From assembly GCA_004794785.1 (NCBI GenBank), contig SJOL01006494.1:669566-733565 (forward strand): DNA of 64,000 bases. The letters run 5' to 3'. Position 1 is the stretch's first letter; each line of letters starts with the position of its first letter. The notes under the pieces were generated by a model. The model searched no databases. It was not told the DNA's origin and saw only the letters and a list, made by a program, of their open reading frames with translations. The position numbers and the translations under genes are program-made. This DNA is from Opisthorchis felineus. Lineage: Eukaryota > Platyhelminthes > Trematoda > Opisthorchiida > Opisthorchiidae. Positions 14,801 to 24,822 of the stretch are shown piece after piece.

Positions 14801-17800
14801 AGAAACCGTCTCACAACTAGTACATTTAAATCATCGTCCTTGGAACCTACTATGCCACAACTTCAGATAAAGGAATTTATAACTCCAAAAGCAGTAATAA
14901 ACACTCCAACAGCGGGAAAGCCACTCGCATAGCTGTTGCCCATGCTTCATTGATTGAATCGCACTGTGTAAAGCAACCGCCTGGTATGAGGTCCCGAGAG
15001 TTTCATTCAGAGCGTGTTACACACAAGACGAAAGCCAGTGGCACTTAAAGTCAAGACATGGTTGCACATCACATCGGTCGAACGATATTACTTCAGTGCG
15101 CCTGAAAGGCATTCAAGTGTCTCTCACGAGTATGGAATGTTTACGAGACGGATATACTAGGCAGAACAGAACAAGAAGACTTGCTTGCTAAACCAGGCGA
15201 TGACGCGTACCTTGTAAAGCCAAGAACAAATAATTTAGCTACTGGGTCGATTTCTTGCTGATCTGTACTCACAACAAGTCCTTATTGATGGAAATTCATT
15301 CTGGATAAAGCGGAGACACTGAGAATGCACGCTTCATTTCAGTCGAATTGTCCGAGTAGCGTGAATAATATGCTTGGCGGTGGCATTAGGGATTAGATGC
15401 CTACTCTGCTTTGTCATCGTTAAAGCAGTCCTACTAACCCACATTAGCTTCTAAAATGACAATCCGGACAGCGAGAGGGATTTTCAATCAATTGGAAAAG
15501 CCCTTCTTAAGGGGGAGAGTTTGTTTAATTAACTTCATCAGCCTGGTCCTTGGTCATAGTAGCACATATTTTGAACGCTTTTGCTAATCTTAGTGCGCAT
15601 CATATAAGTAACGAGTAAATGGACGCACTCCTCAATATTAGAAATTCAAAATCCAATTCTACCTGGGTAGCAAAAATGTGAATCGGGATCACATGAACCA
15701 GTTGAATCTCTTGTTTATGATGATGTTCTTCAACTGAATGTGCTGTACAAAGACTGCCTCATGTTTCAGTTGGTACGATATTCGAGATATGGTAATACAG
15801 TGGTGAAAAATACTGGACTGTGCCTACTTGATGAGCCCCGAGAAACCGGTCGTGGGCTGTCAAAAATTCTTCAGTAACCTTGTCAGTAACATGCTACGGC
15901 CAGACAATGCAATGTGTTATATCGAATAACGTGCCAGCTGTAACATGAGGCGGCCTTTGTGCAGCACATTCAGTCGAAGAATACCGTTATAAACGGGAGA
16001 TTCAGCTGGAATCAGTTGAGCCTCCCGTCAAAACCAAATTCGTATGCAAATGAGAGTAGTTGGCAAAGCGTGCACGGACAAGCAAATCCAGCTAGGAAAA
16101 ACATACGCAATAACAAGTTTGTCAAAGGAACGGATAGCATTCCCAGTCAAGAAGTAAAATAAGTCGCTGAACCTTGCTAAAGGAAGAACAGTTTGAATGT
16201 CAGGCTGATGGGAGACATGAAAACATTGGGACACTGGCAGCAATTAGACTGATATGAGAGGGCCAACAGCCGTTCGAGGAGAATTAGCCAGGTGTGAAGA
16301 TTTTGGAGGGCTGGATGTTATAATATTGGGCGAAGCCCAAGAAACAGCTCTGATAAGACCTGCGTTAAGTTCATTGAAGATCTCTACCCAGTAGTTCATG
16401 ATTCGAAGAAATTCTGGGCATGGCAAGATGTAAGATGTGGAGTGCGGGATGATCATCAGCAGATAACCATCAAATAGCTGGGATGATGGTGACGTACGTT
16501 CAGTCGCTTAGGACGTTCAGTGGGCACAATACCGATTTCCTTATTTCATTGCTTGTAGAAAACGGTAATAGCGTTAATTCTCATGCGCAAATAAAGTTTG
16601 TGTAAAAAAAGTCACTTCAACGAATCTCATCTGAATCGCTCGTTTATAACACTATTCACCTGAGGACCGTCCCATGCTTCAGTTAGAGAGATATTCAAGA
16701 TGTGAGAATGAGTCATTTGAAATTTTGTTTTGTTTGAATTAGACATCTAAGTAAAATTTAGAGGAACGGATAGCATTTGCAGCTTGGAAGTTGCCGGATT
16801 TGGTGAGGTGACTAACTGAAATTACTAGCTAGGGTAACACCGAGATCTCTCGTATCAGCAATTTTTGGAAGGTCTCGAGCCCACCGCTGATCTATCCTGA
16901 TTTTGTGAGCGGTGACCTGCAGCGGAAAGAGCACTGTTCAATCATAAATCGCCGTGGCTTCAGTGTTCAGTTATATCCTCTGAGGTAAGTTTCGTTGTGA
17001 AAGACAATCAGACTGATAAGGCCCGTGTTCGTGCGACCAGTGTCAATCTAGTAATTTCCAAGCAGGCCCCCCATCAAGTCAAAACAGGTGCAGGTGTTGT
17101 AACCAGTCTCGGCAACATCAACCGCGATTTCATTTTTCCTAATAAACCTGATATCGGCCGTCACCAGGGCTTGCCCTGCGGCAACAAACAAATGTGCCGA
17201 CCCTCTAAAAGTGCAACTCCCTGCCACAAGACCGAACGAAAATGATTGCAGTCGGTCAACCGAGGCTTCAAGTTATCCTTTTCGGTCATGTTGTGGGTCT
17301 GATGGAAATATAAAAGCTTGTACAGAGGATGAAGACATCCTTCATATTTCTCTTAATTCAGCAAATTATTTCACAATGACCTTCTTATAATCCAGGAAAA
17401 TAAATTATCAATGATTTAGGTTCGGTGATTGTTTCTTTGGCTATTTGCATCAACGACTGTTACTTAGGTCTCGACGTTAGCAAAAAGTAATTGAAATTTT
17501 CTGGGGGAGATTGAAGTGATATGTGTAAGTTTACTACTGAATTGTGCTCCGGTTCAACCAATGAACCTCCGTGAAACTGTAGTCGACATGGTGCTTTTTC
17601 AGTTTTCAGGGTGAGGCTGTTTTCCGCTAGTGTCATAGGGAAAGCTGACAGTCCGGTGTAGCCACATGAAGGCCAGCGGGAGCTGTCGATTGGTCGGTGT
17701 CCGTGCGCACGACCGGCAAATCGGGTTTTCGCTTGATGAAGCTCGACCGGTCTGTCTATCTCACATGTTGCTCGGACGCACCACACACCCCTGAGCGCTT

Positions 17801-20800
17801 GACCCAGCTGTACTGTGTGCTGACGAGCCCATGTGACAGGCGAATTGAGCTCATGATCTGCCCTTGCCTGAGACCCACCCACAAACCTGAGAGAGCGACC
17901 CCTCTCGCGTGCGTGGGTGCAGTCGTGCTAAAATCCAACGTACGGATTGGATGACCCGAAAACTGGAATGAGACTTTAGGCGCGGTTGAGAGAACACATT
18001 CTGAAGTACAACCTGGACTTTTTGAAGCAACCCAATTACCGTCTGGCTCAAATACCTTTTCCTGTAGAACGAACCCTGTTATCAACTATGGTCATATTGC
18101 TTCAGCCTTTAAACTCGTTGCAACAAGTGCGAGACTATGTTTACTGACCAACAGTATGACCAACAATGCGTCAAACAACAGCGTAGACCGACTGGCCACA
18201 CGGATAGCCCACGTCTCTCTTCCTCAAGAAAATTTCTTTAAAAGAAAGTCAGGCTACTCACCGCATGATTTAAAAAGAGGACTGATAATTCCTTGATAAA
18301 TACCCTGTAGCGTAAGGAATCTCACACTTGGGAGGATATGGGCTTGGTGGAGAAAGGACGGCTACTTTCTCTGTCTCAGTAGTCTGATCAGTTGACTGAC
18401 TTGGCGTTTCCAGATGAATTGCCCAAATTTACATTCATCTAACAGAATTCCGACACACTGTAGAACTAATTCAGTTGTCAATTCCTGTTGACCATTCCGA
18501 AAGTTTATATACGAACGTGGGACCTGGTAGTGGATGATAGTGATATTGTCTCATGCCATCTCACTGTGTAGCGGTTTCTCTTAAGTTACATTTTTTGGGT
18601 AGCAGTACTTCCGGTAACGCATGCATCGCCCTGGCAACACCTGGCCTGCCGACTACTGAGTAGGTAGTGCGTTGCTGGGTTTCATTTGATGTGACCACAA
18701 AAAGTGGTTTGGATGTTTTGTTTTGTTTGACGCTTCCTCTACCTCCAAGCTAATGATCTGAACCCAAACCTGGCTCATTGATTGCTCCTGTCCAGGTCTG
18801 GGTAACCTGGCAGTATCTAAGCCACTATGCTTCCTTCAAGTTGCACGACAGCAATGCACTCAAAGCACACCACAGCCAAGCTACATATTTTATTTATTTA
18901 AAATTCCCTGCTTTGTAAGCTTCGTTGAAAAATATCGACGAAGCGTTCATCTTTACCTTTGGAATGAGGATGGTACAGTGGGTTATGCAAACGTTGATTT
19001 TCCTTGAGAATCGAAAAAAGCAAACAAACTCATGGGTTGTGAACTGAGATCCATTCTGTCACTACAAGCTCCAGAATTGCAGAGCCAGCGAACAGCTCAC
19101 TAAAGACGGATATCGATTCTACAACCACAAAGTTTCTCTGACCAGCGGCATTGAAAACAATTGAGATCTCGCCGGAGATTAGGCCACTGTTACGCAGCAC
19201 CCACAAGTGCTTCAACGTTCACCCAAAAGAAGAGCTAATTACAGGATGCTCTTCATGAAGTTGCTTAAGTAGTGGACGCCAAAGTTTGTGCGGTGTTTTA
19301 ACATGGTCGCCCAACACTAGAGAATCACCCACAAATGTCACAGCATCTTTGCGAAGAAACCACGGCTGATGTTCATCCTTTTACCTACATAGACCTTCGG
19401 TTTCGAAAATACCCAGTAACCTCTTGAAGCACAGGGTCACGCAATTGTTTGGGCAGGGACAGGAAGATGCTAAACAGAGTTGGAGAAAACCGTTAGAGCT
19501 CGCCGTAGCTTAAATCTGGTGCAGTTACTGTCGTCGTCGTTTTGACATTTTGTTAAGGCATTCAATGCGATGGTGCATCGGAATGACAAAAAGAAGTGTA
19601 AGTTATGCTAAAATCCCAACTCGAAACCATTGTAGCTTAGTGTTGAGGGTGATTGGAAGTCTGAAAGGGTGTGGCTTTTGGAACTCGAAGGATAAGTACC
19701 AATTATTTGTGGTCTCTGTGAAGGATGAAGTGTGGCCGCCAGGATTCTGCAAACTTTCTTTCCAGCAGAAATAGCTAACTCCTCCTTTTGAAGTTGGCTG
19801 AAGCTTTTCTCCAAGAACGAGAGTACCCTTTTGAGTCACTGGAAAACTGATGCAGTGTGGACCGATCAGTGTCACATTCTGAAGTGTCCGATGATCAGAA
19901 GTGTAAGGTTGTAATGGGCTAAAAATAAATTGGACGTGTGTACATGTTTAATATACGAGAAGGATGCCTGTGATCAGTTCCATTGAGAAAAAAGATAGCC
20001 CGCTCATACAGGGGAATAGATGGGACTGAGTTTTAGTGCTCTGTTGCATTTTGAAGTTTTGAGCTGCTTGCTAATATTTATCTACATAGGTGAGAGCAGT
20101 TACTTGTTAAACCTTGATTTTTTATGAAGTTGTGCTTTCATTGGTAACTAAGAATTTGTGGTGATCTACGTTTTCGGAAAAGTTTGGTAACAATCGGTAG
20201 ATTTATTGCTGGGCAACGTTTCGCTTTTGACACAAAAGCTTCGTCAGGCCAAGGTGATCTAGTTATGCTGCATCTAAATGGAGTATCACATACGCCATTA
20301 CGAGCTATATTTCCTGACTGTTGACGGCATTAGCGGATAACGACGATAATCATCGAATCTCAAAAAGACCGAATGGGCTGAGTATCACACAGAGCAGACT
20401 TTCGCCGATGGTTCAATGACTTCAACAAGGGTCGTTTATATGCAACCAAAAGTCGCCCAATTTTCGAGTGGTCACGCGTGATTAACGAAGGTATTGGATT
20501 CTCTGATTCCTACGAAGTCTCGCATCATGTATGCAAACTTACGTAGGCAAAAAACTGATACGCAAACTGTTATCAGTCGTGACAGTCACCAGTTGGCATT
20601 TAGCTCAACTCATCATCGTTTCGTCGGCAGTTTGCGAAAATTTCGATGATCCAAAGATGCCTTCCGAAATCCACACCCCGATCCATACATGAGAACGCCT
20701 CTTGAAAGGCCGCGATTCATTCACCGGAAATAGACCTATCGAATGAGTGAAAATGGACCTTCCGATATCTCCACGATTCGCGCGTCCAGTTACTTCTTGC

Positions 20801-23800
20801 TGATTAACGATAACGGGTTCACCGTACACAAAACGGATTTTCACTTATTTCAATGCCCAGGCTTACTCACACTGTTTTCCTTGAATAGTACGTGTACGAA
20901 AACTTTCCGTCAACGAATTGAAACAATGTTGCGTCCTCTTGTTGCGGAAAATGCATTCTGGAAGAGCGAAAAATCCAGCAGATTGACAAAATGCAACATG
21001 TTTTGGTACGTGTAGTTTAAGCTCTGGTATGATTCGAGCTTGCGAATGCTGTTTTAATCAGCTGGCTTCGTACCCGTACATTCGCACGATTGAAATTGGG
21101 CAACGAGTTAATTCTGTTACAGCACATACTCCGAATTTTTCTACAAGCCCTGGGTTGCAATAAACCGAGGGATATGCAAAACTGATTCAACGAATGAAAA
21201 TGACGATCCTATAAAGGGATCGAGTGTGCTATTTTCGAGGAAGGAATCGTTTCATCCTTTTGACCCATCTTCCTACCCGAAAATTGGTCCATATCTCGTA
21301 AATTTAGAAATAATACTAGCTAATGTTTGGCAATGATGTTTACCTTGAAGCTGGACTTCATGTCTTTTCTACCAAATGTCAGCTTCATCTCTCAAATATC
21401 GTCCGAAATCTCCACTAAAACAGATCTAATTCCATCCCTGTAGCTGATACGAGCACATGTTTCGGGCACTTATTTGCAGATTGAAGTCTTTTACTTTTAT
21501 TATTTCCTTTGGTAACCAGAGTCTCAAGCAAAGTAGAGCCACATTAGTCGCGTTATGATCAAAACAGAGTTGTATACTTAAAAGGATATTGAGACGCACG
21601 ACGGGTAATACACGTCAGTGCCTGCTTTGGAGTACTGCGTGTTGTATGGACCTAAAGAAACTCCGTTTAGTTTGATGGATGTTTCGCTAACAGGCAAAAA
21701 GTTGAATATTTGGTTCGAGAATACATGACAAAAATTCGAAAGTTCCCAATGAGCACCCACATCTAGCGCATCATATGCATTATGGACAATGGATGAGGAT
21801 AGAAATCTCTGCTAAATGAAACGAAGTCGTTTGCTCACGTGCAGCACACAAGGGCAATCCACTGGTGGTTTTAGAGTGCAACACTGCCTCCCTTTGGGCG
21901 CGTAGCTTACGAGAACCGAGCGAGGAATGCATCCAAGAGATAATCTCGCTTACGAACAATGGTCCTTTCACATTAACCCAAAATACTTTGACTATTTGCT
22001 TCTATGACCAAGGACCAGGCTGATGGAATCAATTAAACAACTCCTCCCATTGTCCGGATTGTCATTCTAGAAGCTAATGTGGGTTATTGGGACTGCTTTA
22101 GGATGACAAAGCAGAGTACGCATCTGATACACAGTGCCACCGCCAACCATACTATTCACGCTACTCGGACAATTCGACTGAGATGAAGCGTGCATTCTGT
22201 GTATTCGTCTTATCCAGCATGACTACACGCCTTAAATTAATAAGAGACCTACTTTCGCTGCTGTTGTGTGTACAACTCAGCAAGAAATCGACCCAGTAGC
22301 TACATTATCTGTTTTTCGCCTCACACTGCGTGCATCATCGCTTGATCCAGCGAGAAGGTGCTTTGCACTGTTCTGTTTAGGATGGCTGCCTGGTAAACAC
22401 TCCCAATTCATGTCCAACACTTGAATACTGTTCAGACGCATTGATATAACTCAGGTCAGTCGGTATGATTGTACTACCCTGTCTTGGTTGTTGGTCCCTC
22501 TGGTTTCCGTACCTCCTTGCGAGTGTCTTGTGTGTACCATGTAAGGAAAAAAAACATTCGAACCAGGTGGTTGTTTTACACGACGAGACCAGTCAATGAA
22601 ACATGTGTAGCAGCAACGCCATTTCAACATTTTCCAAGTATAGTGGAAAAAGTCTGACCAGGCACGACGACCTTCGCGAAAAGGAAATTCGTCCTAAATA
22701 CGGGCATCACAATTTCAAGGGAAAACTGTGGGGAGGACATTTTAAAATAAAACCAGCTATTCAATGATGGATGCGTGAAGCCCAATGGATAACAGATGGC
22801 ACAGAATGGATACATAACTGGTGCCTTTCAGAAACTAGGTCCTTGGCTTGGTAGAAGGAGAGAACATGCAGGTCTTTTAGCTTTTCAAAACATAACTGCA
22901 AATGCCCAATAGGTCCCATGTGTTCGAGTGGGTCACACAGGAGTTAGAAAAATTTCTGGCTAAGGAAACTCATGTATACAGTCACAAGTAATTATGGTTA
23001 CTCACCAGCGCGAGAGACTGGTATGGTGGTTTGCATGCACCTGCGTCCCGTAAATTTTCCCTCCGCCATTGTTTATTTGATTTCACATATGCACGACAAT
23101 TGCAAAACAATCGTTTTGGCGTAAATCCATTAACAATAACAGTCATTCGAATTAACCATCGAGCTATAAATCTGTACCTGCCGCCAGTCATCTTGCGTTC
23201 GGAAGGATCAATACCAGATTGTCTGCTGCACTAAAATTCCCCTGGATATTACCCTATGAAGACGCCTTTTATACACTACTCACTAAAAATAGAAGTATGG
23301 AAGCAACTCCTATGGTTGACTTGAGCGACAGTATTCACTGTGTTGTCTACAGACAGCCACCACGAGTCTAATTGGGGCACAATTTTCAAAACATACGTTT
23401 CTTAGATGAACGCGCGCATTGATGATTTTGTAATGTCCTTCTTTCTGTTTGGATTACAGTGGTGCCAGTCAATTGCAACTTTCCACATCTGTAGATTTCA
23501 TTTCCCGAAATCCTCAGTAGTATTGACCACGGCCAAACAAATCTCATCTGTCTACTTCAGACAGCCGTCAAATCAGTTTCCATAAGCTGGGCAGGTGCTC
23601 TCGTTCCATTGTCCACATATACTTTTGGGCGCACCGCGTTGTCACGGCGAGGTCGTGAGTGCACATGATAGAGTGATTCGGATGACAGCGGAGCTGTTTC
23701 GGGCTGTATCTGCTGGTGAGCTATTTGGTGGCATTTTTAGATGATTGCGTGTCGACGGTTTGTCTCAGAGGGATAGAAATTAACGTGTTGATTGAGAAAT

Positions 23801-24822
23801 CAGCCAAATCACATACCAAAAATATAAAGTCTTGGTACTACAAAATAATGAACGTATGTGGTAATGTCTTCAAGATGACTTCTCAGGTGACCTGTTCAAG
23901 CGAAGCTTTTGTGTTACAATGTCAATAAAATGACAAGTTTGTCTGCATTTCCTCTGTAAGCGGCAAGCTTGACCATAAAACTTACTCCGAATCTTCAGCA
24001 GACCTACATTCATCAAGCTAATAATTTCAACCTCAACTGGTGGGTGGACCACTTTTAAGTCATGGGGCTCGAAGGAACCAAACAATCTCGACCAAAGCTG
24101 GTGAACTTCGAGAGCCGAGAAAGCTCAGAAAAGTAAAAAAACATCATTCTCATGAAAATGTTCGGTGTGGCTTTCATTCAGTTGGTAGAAAATCCGTCAA
24201 ACTGATGGCAACGACATCGCAGCGTTGAATCTTCTGTCCACATAACATGGCGTACCTGACGTTTCTCATTCAAGGCTCAACAAAGCTATCAGGCCATGAC
24301 GCCAGATACTGCTCAGCGTGACAGTAAGTGTTCCACGAAAGTGCTCACATTTTCAGTCAGTCATCCACAGAAAGTCTTTCGCGTCGTCATTTATCTGAAC
24401 AAGCTGAATAAATGTGAAGCTTTATGACCTGCGAGTGCGGCTGATTCGGTTGCTTTGCTTAAATAAATTCTTCTCTTCCGCAATAGTCCTGAACAGCGAT
24501 GTTTCAAATGCTTATCTGTAGTATCTTGATTGGCCAGCTAAATTACCCTTTATAATAAGTTACTCAGATAGTAGTAGAGTGTTTTAAAACATTGAATAAT
24601 GATGACATCCGGCCTTCCATTTCCGAATTTTAGCTAGCTGGCCACATTCTGGTTTTCACCTGTTTCACGTGGCTGCCAATGGGTGTACTGGCAACATGTG
24701 TTATGATATTTCAAAATTCCAATTGGAGCCGATGGGTATACTACATGCCGCAGTTACTGGCCAAAGTGGGTTCTGCTTTCGCACCTTTGGCCTACTCAAG
24801 TACTCTACGCGGTTATGTTTGA
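2754..24822 (+). CDS. Opsin-like G-protein-coupled receptor, 3' four exons (TM3-TM7), partial
   Basis: Four exons (2754-2872, 6664-6760, 12018-12237, 24634-24822) join in phase to give 207 residues and a TGA stop. All junctions are GT..AG, with donors GTAAGC, GTAAGT and GTAAGT. The product has the TM3 cysteine in GCQLYAVEG, an HRF in place of the usual DRY or ERY, TM4 ending LPLFGIG, and the second extracellular loop cysteine in TACTLDI. TM5 holds GYLIPVG and TM6 holds FTWLP. TM7 reads LLAKVGSAFAPLAY, where the lysine is at the retinal Schiff-base position and APLAY replaces NPxxY. Opsins are light-sensing receptors of the plasma membrane. The loop-2 pattern resembles the peropsin/Go-type (tetraopsin) grade more than classical r-opsins, but I cannot place it firmly. 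TM1-TM2 and the start codon are missing on the left. The tail ends shortly after TM7. The introns are 3.8, 5.3 and 12.4 kb. Confidence 0.86.
2873..6663 (+). other. Opsin intron (3.8 kb)
   Basis: It begins GTAAGC and ends TTTGCAG. It holds open frames on both strands around 3926-4364 and a GC-richer patch at about 5460-5840. None resembles a known family and no exon of the receptor is missing here, because the flanking phases match. Confidence 0.6.
6664..6760 (+). CDS. Opsin exon: intracellular loop 2 and TM4
   Basis: The acceptor is ATTTGCAG and the donor is GGAAG|GTAAGT. In frame it gives WKLTRTSCHSLAMGTW, then the TM4 helix ending AVLPLFGIG. The phase continues exactly from the TM3 exon, and the P-P-L-F-G type ending of TM4 is typical of opsins. 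Confidence 0.85.
6761..12017 (+). other. Opsin intron (5.3 kb)
   Basis: Intron between the TM4 and TM5 exons. No coding exon or recognisable mobile-element protein was found. The only open frames are short and scattered. Confidence 0.6.
12018..12237 (+). CDS. Opsin exon: extracellular loop 2, TM5, intracellular loop 3
   Basis: The acceptor is TGTACGACAG and the donor is TTTTTG|GTAAGT. It encodes SYSIGPHQTACTLDIS, in which the cysteine should pair with the TM3 cysteine. TM5 follows with GYLIPVG and then a short loop 3 leading to VTVMEFL. It ends in phase 0 and joins directly to the TM6 exon to make an uninterrupted helix. Confidence 0.87.
13151..13470 (-). mobile_element. Penelope-like retroelement fragment, GIY-YIG endonuclease end
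   Basis: On the minus strand an open stretch ends at a TGA at 13151. It reads KNKYELTPRLLAQKGIF, then LRKLIARPKDNQ and MMYEINCNNCDKFYVGQTGR, followed by FCTRIKE. A cysteine pair before a (F/I)YVGQTGR block is the signature of the GIY-YIG nuclease that ends Penelope-like element proteins; these elements use it to nick target DNA. An in-frame stop upstream and the absence of reverse transcriptase show that it is a dead 3' fragment. It lies antisense within the opsin intron. Confidence 0.82.
14342..14420 (+). repeat. Degenerate LINE 5'-leader repeat
   Basis: It contains ATCGAATCTCATGCCAAGTG, then ATTATGAGGCCGCC and CGTGCAGCGCAC, corresponding base by base, with many changes, to the leader copies at 27.9 and 44.6 kb. 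Confidence 0.5.
15105..15560 (+). repeat. 450-bp dispersed repeat, copy 1 (inverted partner at 22002-22425)
   Basis: The block around GGTCGATTTCTTGCTGA (about 15243) and the block CAGCCTGGTCCTTGGTCA (about 15540) recur as reverse complements at about 22290 and 22010, with weaker similarity outward to a shared ATTCAAGTGT. No coding potential was recognised, so the element class is unknown. Confidence 0.7.
15690..15806 (-). repeat. LINE 5'-leader repeat, minus orientation
   Basis: Read on the minus strand it gives the CGAATATCGTACCAACTGAA block, the CATGAGGC block and the CATTCAGTTGAAGAA block of the leader family. It lies just left of a hammerhead remnant in plus orientation. Confidence 0.65.
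15822..15856 (+). ncRNA. Decayed hammerhead ribozyme of the LINE leader
   Basis: It reads GCCTAC, TTGATGA, a shortened stem II, GAAACCGGTC and GTGGGC. The arms GCCTAC/GTGGGC pair as stem I. Compared with the 44.4-kb copy, most of stem II is deleted and core C3 is T, so it should be inactive. Confidence 0.5.
15905..16056 (+). repeat. LINE 5'-leader repeat, plus orientation
   Basis: It contains TATCGAATAACGTGCCAGCT, then ACATGAGGCGGCCTTTGTGC, AGCACATTCAG and AACCAAATTCGTATGCAAAT, in the same order as the leader at 44.6 kb. With the copy at 15690-15806 it forms an interrupted inverted pair. Confidence 0.7.
18745..18850 (+). repeat. SINE-family fragment
   Basis: It has a GAACCCAAACCTGG block after a box-B-like segment, followed by CCAGGTCTGGGTAACCTGGC and AGTATC. 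The same central block occurs in the copies at 35.3, 53.6 and 55.8 kb. The tRNA-like head is missing or diverged. Confidence 0.5.
20195..20250 (-). ncRNA. Penelope-type hammerhead ribozyme motif
   Basis: On the minus strand CTGACGA (20241-20247) is followed by a seven-base-pair stem GCTTTTG/CAAAAGC with a TGT loop, then GAAA (20219-20222), then TTGC/GCAA with a CCA loop and TAA. CUGANGA-stem-GAAA is the hammerhead core. Hammerheads of this minimal sort are known in Penelope-like elements. The stem I partner is not convincing, so activity is uncertain. Confidence 0.55.
22002..22425 (-). repeat. 450-bp dispersed repeat, copy 2 (inverted relative to 15105-15560)
   Basis: It is the reverse complement of the 15.1-15.6 kb repeat. 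The conserved block TCAGCAAGAAATCGACCCAG lies near 22280 and the block TGACCAAGGACCAGGCTGAT near 22005. The two copies are about 6.4 kb apart within the same intron. Confidence 0.7.
24634..24822 (+). CDS. Opsin last exon: TM6, TM7, retinal lysine, stop
   Basis: The acceptor is CCGAATTTTAG. In phase 0 the exon reads LAGHILVFTCFTWLPMGVLA (TM6, with the proline kink), a short outer loop, then LLAKVGSAFAPLAYSSTL (TM7) and RGYV, stop. The lysine followed by AxxY at the end of TM7 is the key opsin mark. There is almost no cytoplasmic tail. Confidence 0.88.
   Translation, partial: LAGHILVFTCFTWLPMGVLATCVMIFQNSNWSRWVYYMPQLLAKVGSAFAPLAYSSTLRGYV

Larger units (their letters stand above)
12238..24633 (+). 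other. Giant opsin intron (12.4 kb), filled with repeats
   Basis: The intron separates the first part of TM6 from the rest. It contains a Penelope-like fragment (13151-13470), leader repeats (14342-14420, 15690-15806, 15905-16056), a hammerhead remnant (15822-15856), a GC-rich stretch of unknown nature (17640-17960), a SINE tail (18745-18850), a Penelope-type hammerhead (20195-20250) and two inverted copies of a 450-bp repeat (15105-15560 and 22002-22425). No further opsin exon is needed, since loop 3 and TM6 join cleanly. Confidence 0.6.
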
